Below, in pieces: positions 1 through 5,245 of a stretch of DNA of 11,281 nt. The position numbers and the translations under genes are program-made. Under the pieces are notes generated by a model. It was given only the letters and a program-made list of their open reading frames with translations, made no database searches and was not told the origin of the DNA. The DNA comes from Candidatus Gallibacteroides avistercoris (lineage in GTDB: Bacteria > Bacteroidota > Bacteroidia > Bacteroidales > CHK158-818). Every line of letters begins with the position of its first letter. Within the stretch, counting starts at the first letter, position 1. The stretch spans positions 1-11,281 of the forward strand of contig DVNA01000227.1 in NCBI GenBank assembly GCA_018714665.1, read 5' to 3'.

Positions 1-267
1 TACTTCTCCCATGAATGTTTTAGCCGGTTTGAATGCCGGAATATTGTGTTCCGGTATAATAATCGTTGTATTTTTAGAGATATTCCGGGCAGTTTTTTGA
101 GCTCTTTTCTTTACAATAAAGCTACCGAATCCTCTTAAATATACGTTTTCGCCCTTCGCCAGCGAGCCTTTTACAGTATCCATAAACTGTTCTACGGTTG
201 CCAAAACCAGAGATTTTTCGATTCCCGTATTTTTTGAGATTTCGTTTACAATATCCGCTTTCGTCAT
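1..267 (-). CDS. HU-family histone-like DNA-binding protein, partial (C-terminus beyond left edge)
   Basis: Translating the minus strand from the ATG at 267 gives 89 residues with no stop up to the window edge. It begins MTKADIVNEISKNTGIEKSL, the helical dimerisation part of HU/IHF proteins, followed by NVYLRGFGSF (residues 41-50) with the GFGSF turn, and a basic beta-arm region (about 51-75) ending in IPAFKPAKTF (76-85). HU proteins dimerise, bind and bend DNA with little sequence specificity, and help organise the nucleoid. The family is usually 90-100 aa, so only a few residues are missing. The arm tip reads RNISKNT, so the proline found at the tip of many HU arms (RNPxTG) is replaced by Ile. 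The start is clear because it gives the canonical N-terminus. The gene stands alone behind a 332-nt gap with its own promoter-like motifs. Confidence 0.96.
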   Translation of the reverse strand, partial: MTKADIVNEISKNTGIEKSLVLATVEQFMDTVKGSLAKGENVYLRGFGSFIVKKRAQKTARNISKNTTIIIPEHNIPAFKPAKTFMGEV

Positions 268-314
268 TACTTTAAAATTTTAATTATATGTTATAAGTTT
301 ATTTTTTCGGCTCG

Positions 315-341
315 CAAATATATCGCTTTTTATTACGAAAA
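315..341 (-). promoter_or_regulatory. Candidate Bacteroides-type promoter for the HU gene (proximal)
   Basis: Read on the minus strand, 322-315 is TATATTTG, a full match to the Bacteroidetes -7 consensus TAnnTTTG. A T-run about 19 nt upstream can stand in for the -33 TTTG element. The predicted start of transcription would leave roughly 40 nt before the ATG at 267. No Shine-Dalgarno sequence is visible, which is normal for this phylum. Confidence 0.5.
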
Positions 342-396
342 AAAACGTTTTTACGTCTTTTTGAAAAATTTTTTGGCCCTGATTATAAAAGCACTG

Positions 397-426
397 CAAA
401 TATCGCTATATTTTTTGGGTTAGCAA
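397..426 (-). promoter_or_regulatory. Candidate second (distal) promoter-like motif upstream of HU
   Basis: On the minus strand 404-397 reads GATATTTG (7 of 8 to TAnnTTTG). ATTG lies 19 nt upstream, in the position of the -33 TTTG element. The core resembles the proximal motif: both contain GCGATAT followed by TTTGC on the minus strand. Either could be the true start site, or both could be used in tandem. Confidence 0.35.
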
Positions 427-523
427 TAGTTTCGTCTTTTATTTTTTGTTTTTATAACTACTTTAACGACTTTATTTTCTCCGGCATCCGTCAAAAAGAC
501 ACCGAGATGAAACGTATCTGAAC

Positions 524-579
524 AAAGACAGCTTCCTGTCATGACCGGTTTATTACCAAATCTATTGGGAGCTGTCTTT
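524..579 (-). terminator. Candidate terminator / alternative hairpins downstream of the DJ-1-type gene
   Basis: On the minus strand, GACAG-GAAG-CTGTC (540 to 527) followed by TTTGTT forms a short hairpin with a U-rich tail, about 60 nt after the stop of the DJ-1-type gene. The second arm also belongs to a perfect 10-bp inverted repeat: AGCTGTCTTT can pair with AAAGACAGCT (579 to 570) across a 36-nt loop. The two hairpins exclude each other. The stem is short, so termination is only a plausible reading. Confidence 0.4.
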
Positions 580-599
580 CTATACCTGAAATCAAAAAG

Positions 600-1145
600 T
601 TATACTTGCATGGCTGCGGCTATCTCTCGGGCCAAACTTTCTCCTTTGATAGCCGTTACAAGAGACAAGGCAAAACGTATGGCTGCGGCCGGTCCGTTTG
701 CCGTGACGGTATTGCCATCCACCTCTACGGGAGCAGCGGTAAAATCGGCACCCAGCAACATTGATTCAAAACCGGGATAGCAGGTAGCCTTTTTCCCTTT
801 CAACAAACCTAACCGTCCCAGAACGGAGGGAGCGGCACAAATAGCAGCTACACGGCCCCCTCTCCCGACATGGGCAAGCAACCAGTCGTTCAACTTTTTA
901 TTTTCGTCTAAATGTTTAGTGCCCGGCATTCCTCCCGGCAAGATCAAAAAATCGAAATCATCTGCCGTAACGGTTTCAAAAGTAGTATCGGCTTCTACCA
1001 CAACTCCATGTGCTCCTTTCACTTGCAGGCTGGGCGTTATGGAAACCGTCTTGACCGGAATTTCAGCCCTGCGCAATACATCTATGACCGTAATGGCTTC
1101 TATCTCTTCAAAACCTTCGGCTAAAAACAATGCTGATTCTTTCAT
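600..1145 (-). CDS. DJ-1/PfpI (YajL-like) family protein
   Basis: This 181-aa protein belongs to the DJ-1/ThiJ/PfpI superfamily, class I glutamine amidotransferase-like fold. The N-terminus has the family motif AEGFEEIE (residues 9-16), where Glu16 matches the Glu that hydrogen-bonds the reactive cysteine (Glu18 in human DJ-1). FLILPGGMPG (66-75) and AAICAAPSVLG (100-110) follow, with Cys103 at the nucleophile elbow. Length is normal for the DJ-1/YajL group (about 180-195 aa). No signal peptide is present, so it should be cytoplasmic. Family members are linked to oxidative stress protection and have been reported to act on glyoxal or on glycated substrates; the exact activity here cannot be read from sequence. 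It lies 36 nt after the OmpA-like lipoprotein gene and is probably co-transcribed with it. It ends in TAA. Confidence 0.93.
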   Translation of the reverse strand: MKESALFLAEGFEEIEAITVIDVLRRAEIPVKTVSITPSLQVKGAHGVVVEADTTFETVTADDFDFLILPGGMPGTKHLDENKKLNDWLLAHVGRGGRVAAICAAPSVLGRLGLLKGKKATCYPGFESMLLGADFTAAPVEVDGNTVTANGPAAAIRFALSLVTAIKGESLAREIAAAMQV

Positions 1146-1181
1146 ATATTGAACGGATTTAGCGGGATTTATAATCGGTTG

Positions 1182-1877
1182 TTATTTCAACGTTCCTTGT
1201 TCGGCTTGTTGTATCATGCTTTCATTTGCCGTGATATAGACCTCTACACGGCGGTTCAATGCCCGACCTTCGGCTGTACTGTTGTCTGCTACCGGCACAT
1301 CGTAGGCCAGTCCCTCGGTTGTCATTCTATCGCGACTGATGGAGTTACCCACCAGAAAGTTGGCAACTGACATGGCTCTCTCTTTGGAGAGTTTTTCATT
1401 TACGGCACGCGAACCGGTATTGTCAGTATGTCCGTAAATAGTTATGTCGGTATCGGGATTGTCGCGCAACGATACGGCAAACTGTTTCAGCGACTCGCGT
1501 GCAGACGCACTCAGTTCGGAACTGTTCGTGGCAAACAGGATACCGCTGGGAAGAGTTACTTTGAGGGCTTGCAAATCGTTGGCATCGGTTACGGTTTCGA
1601 CCTCGACATTTTCTATTTTTTCGAGTTCAGCCTTTTGCTTATCCATTTTCTTGCCAATCAACGCTCCGGCACTGGCACCCACGGTAGCACCCACGGCAGC
1701 TCCGATGGCAGCACCCTTACCTCCTCCGGCCAACGCACCAATACCGGCGCCCAAGGCAGCACCACCGCCTCCTCCGATAGCTGCTCCTTTGCCCATATTG
1801 GACCATGAGCTACAACCGGTAGAAAATACAACCGCTAATGACAGGAATACGGCTCCTGCTAATTTTGTCGTTTTCAT
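1182..1877 (-). CDS. OmpA-family lipoprotein with glycine zipper (YiaD-like)
   Basis: This 231-aa protein has a lipoprotein signal peptide ending in the lipobox FSTGC (Cys22), so it is probably lipid-anchored. Residues 29-76 are a Gly/Ala-rich glycine-zipper region made of two 24-residue repeats, each starting GKGAAIG (29 and 53); such segments can pack as membrane hairpins. A short polar linker (77-100) leads to an OmpA C-terminal peptidoglycan-binding domain (about 105-215). Its motif GHTDNTGSRAVNEKLSKERA contains Asp152 and Arg167, 15 residues apart, as in the pair that contacts diaminopimelate in OmpA-like domains; LNRRVEVYI closes the domain. The likely role is to tie the outer membrane to peptidoglycan. 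The overall plan resembles E. coli YiaD. It has a promoter-like motif upstream and is followed by the DJ-1-type gene. Confidence 0.93.
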   Translation of the reverse strand: MKTTKLAGAVFLSLAVVFSTGCSSWSNMGKGAAIGGGGGAALGAGIGALAGGGKGAAIGAAVGATVGASAGALIGKKMDKQKAELEKIENVEVETVTDANDLQALKVTLPSGILFATNSSELSASARESLKQFAVSLRDNPDTDITIYGHTDNTGSRAVNEKLSKERAMSVANFLVGNSISRDRMTTEGLAYDVPVADNSTAEGRALNRRVEVYITANESMIQQAEQGTLK

Positions 1878-1950
1878 CGTTCTGTATTTTTTAGATTAAT
1901 GTTGGATTATTTTCTGCTTTTTGCTTTCAAAAAAAACAATAATCCGGATG

Positions 1951-1980
1951 TAAATATAATTGATTTTTTTTTCAATCAAA
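1951..1980 (-). promoter_or_regulatory. Candidate promoter of the OmpA-like/DJ-1-type gene pair
   Basis: On the minus strand TTTG (1980-1977) and TATATTTA (1958-1951; 7 of 8 to TAnnTTTG) are 18 nt apart, close to the usual Bacteroides -33/-7 spacing. This predicts a leader of roughly 70 nt before the ATG at 1877. An inverted repeat, TTGATT (1960-1965) and AATCAA (1974-1979), lies inside the spacer and overlaps the -33 element, so it might be an operator. It could equally be chance in AT-rich DNA. Confidence 0.5.
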
Positions 1981-2070
1981 AATTTTAGATTGTTTATTCT
2001 CGCCTGAGCAAGATTTGTAAAGACTTTTTCCCGGCAAAAACAACATTCAGAAGATTAGGGGAATTGGTTG

Positions 2071-3666
2071 TCAATAATCGAACTCCAATTCAAAATCATC
2101 CACCAGCAGAGTAGCTCCGGCGCCACCCGTAAAAAAGTCGCCATACTTACTTGCAGAGGCTACCACGACGATATAGGTTGGTTTGCGGTTCGTAGCCCGG
2201 TAATCGAGCAGCAACTCCAACTCCTGATAGCCGGAGGTACTTTCTCCTGAATAGAACTCGGCGTAGGCGATGATATGCGGATCGTTCTTGTCAAAGAGTT
2301 TCCGGTTCGAAGGCCGGGTACGTATCTCTACCGGTTCGTCCCAGTCTCCCAATGCGATGTATATCGAACAGGTATCGGGCTGTCCTTTCAAATGAACGTA
2401 CTCGGAGGAGGTATTGTCGATGGGTGCCGTAGTATATTTGTAATGACATTTTAACTTGGTTGGATACGAACTGTACGGTTTCCCGAAATGCAAGATACCG
2501 TTGGTTCCATCCACCTCCACAAAATCGCCCACAAACAGGTTTCCGGCTGCAAATTTCCCGATACCGGCTATCCCGACAAATCTGGACTCCAAGCGTCCGG
2601 CTTGTCCGGCTTGTCCGTTCCAGGTCTCATCCGTAGGCAACGTGTTGCTTTCGCCCAACGTCGAAGAGCCTTCATTTCCGGAATCCCAGAACGGAGTTCC
2701 GCCTTCGGCCCACGGATTCCAGACTTTTCCGGCTTTATGCCAACTGTCCAGGGTTCCGTTTTCCAACGGGACGGCTTTTTGTGTCGCGAACGAAACTTCC
2801 TGTCCATACACGCCGTCCGAATAGGCTCGGAACAGGTACTCGGTTTCCTCCTCCAATTCGGTCAACCGGGCAGAGAAACTACCGCCGTCGTGCTGTACCA
2901 TGGATGGGGCTACCTGCGTCCAGACCTGCTCATCGGCTTTCCGGTATTCAAATCCGTTTTCAGCGCCATCTTTACCGGCACCGTTAAGCCAGGCCACATT
3001 CACCCAGGCATCCACCGCTCCGGTTGAGACGTCGCTTTCGGTATTGAACACATACAGCTCCCACTCTTCCATTACATCCCGGTAGGTTACGATGACCGTT
3101 TTATGAAGGGTAAAATCCTGCAACAGAGAGATGTCGGGCGAAACAATCGACCCGGTTGGCCCCAGCACAAGTTCTTGAACGGTTATATGCTCCAAATCGG
3201 TATCTTTGCTTACATAAGCTACTACGCGCCGGTTCTTCTCATCGATGATGGATTCGCCCACCTGGTTCTCCACGACAAATTTCCGAACAATGTTTTGTTG
3301 CGGAATCAACAGCCAGACATAATCCTGATAGAGCGACAGGGTTACACTGCGGTTATATGAAAAATCTATCGGCTGGGAAAAATCAATCGACGCCGAGGCA
3401 TTCTCGGTCAGTTCTATATTTTTTATTTTAACCGACTTCAAGTCAACCGTATCTGCCAACTCAAAGGTTACCGTACGGTCCTCGTTGTTAATGATTGCAC
3501 CTCCCACCTGCCCTTCGGCCTCGAAAGCCAAAATCTGCAATTTCACAATGGGATAGGGAATATCATTACTCAGGCAAGAATAGAGCAACCCCGACAACAA
3601 CAATGCAGACAGGAGTGCTTGATATATCTTACCGCTTCGTCTTTTCGTTATCCGCATTTTAGACAT
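2071..3666 (-). CDS. PCMD-domain surface lipoprotein with tandem DUF5018-like repeats
   Basis: This 531-aa protein starts with a basic N-region and hydrophobic stretch ending at Cys31 (LLYSC), a probable lipoprotein signal. Two similar Ig-like repeats follow (about 41-130 and 131-208). Each has an isoleucine-rich first strand, an acidic 'D.VDLKSV' or 'DTDLEHI' segment and a closing '..Y/W.L..V.N' strand; they resemble the DUF5018 type. Residues about 212-297 look like an Fn3-type domain ending LTELEEETEYLFRAYSDG. The C-terminal half (about 300-531) is PCMD-like (putative carbohydrate metabolism domain, PF13201): FWDSGNEGS at 327-335, GIGKFAAGNLFVG at 368-380, and LLVDDFELEF near the end. A role in glycan binding is suggested by the domain name, not proven. 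Its ATG overlaps the end of the second barrel gene by 8 nt. ATG at 3657 is an alternative start. It ends in TGA and is the last gene of the block. Confidence 0.88.
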   Translation of the reverse strand: MSKMRITKRRSGKIYQALLSALLLSGLLYSCLSNDIPYPIVKLQILAFEAEGQVGGAIINNEDRTVTFELADTVDLKSVKIKNIELTENASASIDFSQPIDFSYNRSVTLSLYQDYVWLLIPQQNIVRKFVVENQVGESIIDEKNRRVVAYVSKDTDLEHITVQELVLGPTGSIVSPDISLLQDFTLHKTVIVTYRDVMEEWELYVFNTESDVSTGAVDAWVNVAWLNGAGKDGAENGFEYRKADEQVWTQVAPSMVQHDGGSFSARLTELEEETEYLFRAYSDGVYGQEVSFATQKAVPLENGTLDSWHKAGKVWNPWAEGGTPFWDSGNEGSSTLGESNTLPTDETWNGQAGQAGRLESRFVGIAGIGKFAAGNLFVGDFVEVDGTNGILHFGKPYSSYPTKLKCHYKYTTAPIDNTSSEYVHLKGQPDTCSIYIALGDWDEPVEIRTRPSNRKLFDKNDPHIIAYAEFYSGESTSGYQELELLLDYRATNRKPTYIVVVASASKYGDFFTGGAGATLLVDDFELEFDY

Positions 3667-4378
3667 GGATGGTTATTCCCAGATTAATATTCAACAGATT
3701 GATCTTAAAGTTGGCTCCGCTCTTACGCCACGATCCGGTCTCCTGCCCGTTGGTCTTTTGCGACTCTTTCCGGAACTTTACCCCGAGCACACCAAAAGAG
3801 ACCTCGGTACTGACGTTATTCATAATAAACACCGCCATACCGGGACTGAACCCGAGTTGTACCTCACTGATGTGGGTACGCGTATCGCGCAATTCCTGGT
3901 TGAGGACTCGCGAAAAACGGGAATTTCCCATTTTGACCGACAACGACGTTTCACTAAAAAATCCCAACCGTTTACCGGCATCCAACCCTACATACGACCG
4001 ATGGAAGAAGGTGCCGACCAGCAGGTCGCTGTTCAGGCCTATATCTTTCAACGACAAGTCTATATCGTCGATGTCTATGCTCACATTGTTCAAATCCACC
4101 TGAGTACGTTCGTAGCCCACCTTTACGCCGATGGCGATGTTATCGCGGATAAAATAACCCCAAAAAGGATTGATCTTAACCGTATGGCCCGCGCAGTCGA
4201 AATCTTTCAGGAGCAACAACAGGCTGCTCTCCTTACTATCGAAATCAAGATACGAAAAAGTTACCCCGAACAACATCTGTCCTTTGGGGGCAAAACGGTA
4301 ATTGGTAATCCCCCGGTCAAAACGCCCGACGGCCGGAGTTCGGATCAACGAATCTTTTTCAAACTCAAAACTCGACAC
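3659..4378 (-). CDS. Outer-membrane beta-barrel, second paralogue (open part after an in-frame TAG)
   Basis: The open part encodes up to 239 aa from a GTG at 4378, but there is no signal peptide in it. The sequence is collinear with the preceding 245-aa barrel protein: RFAPKGQMLFG matches RTFVPKGQWILG, GFSPGMAVFIMN matches GVSPGFVAFINN, and ANFKINLLNINLG matches ANFKINIFSIGLG at the C-terminus. Alternating polar and hydrophobic strands fit a small outer-membrane barrel. The true start is probably ATG 4504, which encodes a good signal peptide in this same frame, but codon 40 of that frame is TAG (4387-4385). Without it the protein would be 281 aa. If only the GTG is used, the product could not be exported. 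It may therefore be a pseudogene, a recoded gene or a sequencing error. It overlaps the next gene by 8 nt. Confidence 0.75.
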   Translation of the reverse strand: MSSFEFEKDSLIRTPAVGRFDRGITNYRFAPKGQMLFGVTFSYLDFDSKESSLLLLLKDFDCAGHTVKINPFWGYFIRDNIAIGVKVGYERTQVDLNNVSIDIDDIDLSLKDIGLNSDLLVGTFFHRSYVGLDAGKRLGFFSETSLSVKMGNSRFSRVLNQELRDTRTHISEVQLGFSPGMAVFIMNNVSTEVSFGVLGVKFRKESQKTNGQETGSWRKSGANFKINLLNINLGITIHV

Positions 4379-4384
4379 CTTGAC

Positions 4385-4504
4385 CTAATCGGGTTGAACA
4401 AATATCTGTTTCAACCGCTTCTGGGAAGAGACCGTCAAAAACGGCATCCACGCCAAAACGAGCAAAATCCATATATGTTTTCTGTGTACTGCCAATCCGA
4501 TCAT
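4385..4504 (-). pseudogene. 5' fragment of the second barrel gene: signal peptide ending at an amber codon
   Basis: ATG at 4504 lies only 3 nt after the TAA of the first barrel gene. It encodes 39 residues: a basic start with HRKH, a hydrophobic core IWILLVLAWMPFLTVSS (residues 11-27), and a likely signal peptidase I site before Gln28, like the VEA|Q site of the paralogue. The frame stops at TAG (4387-4385) and continues without any shift into the barrel. This is why I treat it as the broken front of that gene, not as a separate peptide. Confidence 0.75.
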
Positions 4505-4507
4505 GTT

Positions 4508-5245
4508 TTAAACATAAAATGCGAGACCCAATCCAATGGAAAAGATGTTGATTTTAAAATTCGCCCGGCTCGACGATCTTTCGCCTACCTGTACCTGATC
4601 GGTAATTTGGTGTACTTTTGAATAACTGAACCCCAAGACACCGATACTCAGCTCTACGGCCGTATAGTTGTTGATAAATGCCACAAAACCAGGAGAAACT
4701 CCGATTTTCATCTCCGTTGTTTTTTCAAATGTCCCGGTCAGGCTCTCGCCCGTACCGCTCACCAGCTTCGACTGGCTACCGCCTACTATCAGCTGCGTCT
4801 CGTTAAACAGCCCGAAACGGCGGCTGTTACCCAAGTTGATATAGTTACGCAAAACAGCCATCCCCGAATAGGAGTGGGTTAATTGATAGAAATCTGTCAC
4901 GGAAAAATCGGTATCGTCGTTGATAATTACATCAACGTTGTTCAAGCGATTCAACGAACGTTGGTATTCAAAACGTCCTCCCGCCGCCATATTGTCCTTA
5001 AAAGCATAACACAACACCGGGCTGACCTTAAAAGAATATCCTTTCCCCGAGAAGTTCTCTACAACCAGGAACTGGTAATTTTTTCCACTGTATTCCGAAT
5101 AGGAGATGGTATTACCCAGAATCCACTGGCCTTTGGGCACGAACGTGCGCTGCTCTATTTTTCGCACAAACTGTGCCTCTACACAGAAAGTGCACAGGGC
5201 CATCGTCGCTATCGCCGTTAAGATATTCCGTGTCAGTTTATTCAT
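4508..5245 (-). CDS. Small outer-membrane beta-barrel protein, first paralogue
   Basis: This 245-aa protein has a Sec signal peptide with a hydrophobic core (about 8-22) and a probable signal peptidase I site VEA|Q after residue 24. The mature part is a series of amphipathic strands separated by short turns and polar loops, e.g. GQWILGNTISYSEY (39-52), MKIGVSPGFVAFIN and SSRANFKINIFSIGLGLAFY at the end. This pattern fits an outer-membrane barrel of about 8-10 strands. The last residue is Val, not the more usual Phe/Tyr, though aromatic residues lie just before it. I do not recognise a named family. Its ATG overlaps the stop of the 710-aa lipoprotein gene by 8 nt, and its paralogue follows 3 nt later. 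It may help anchor, secrete or assemble the neighbouring lipoproteins; that is inference from context. Confidence 0.8.
   Translation of the reverse strand: MNKLTRNILTAIATMALCTFCVEAQFVRKIEQRTFVPKGQWILGNTISYSEYSGKNYQFLVVENFSGKGYSFKVSPVLCYAFKDNMAAGGRFEYQRSLNRLNNVDVIINDDTDFSVTDFYQLTHSYSGMAVLRNYINLGNSRRFGLFNETQLIVGGSQSKLVSGTGESLTGTFEKTTEMKIGVSPGFVAFINNYTAVELSIGVLGFSYSKVHQITDQVQVGERSSSRANFKINIFSIGLGLAFYV

Larger units (their letters stand above)
268..599. other. AT-rich intergenic region between the DJ-1-type gene and the HU gene
   Basis: This 332-nt stretch has no convincing coding sequence; a short frame on the plus strand starting at 541 only overlaps the antisense of the DJ-1-type gene. The right part (524-579) holds inverted repeats that could end the upstream transcript. 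The left part (300-430) is very A+T-rich and holds two promoter-like motifs pointing towards the HU gene. I see no tRNA or other known RNA gene. Confidence 0.7.

Noticed and set aside
1981..2070. A terminator right after the six-gene block
   Set aside because: I looked for a stable stem with a T-run after the TGA at 2071 and found only 3- to 4-bp stems. The operon end is therefore not marked by a clear terminator.
4385..4387. General reassignment of TAG to an amino acid
   Set aside because: The 421-aa gene in the same operon ends at TAG followed directly by another TAG, just before the next start codon, so TAG seems to work as a stop here. A local mutation, error or occasional readthrough fits better.
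3665..4621. A 318-codon open frame on the plus strand over the second barrel gene
   Set aside because: It is antisense to a barrel with a clear paralogue next door and has no family-like features. It does not explain the amber codon in the minus-strand gene.
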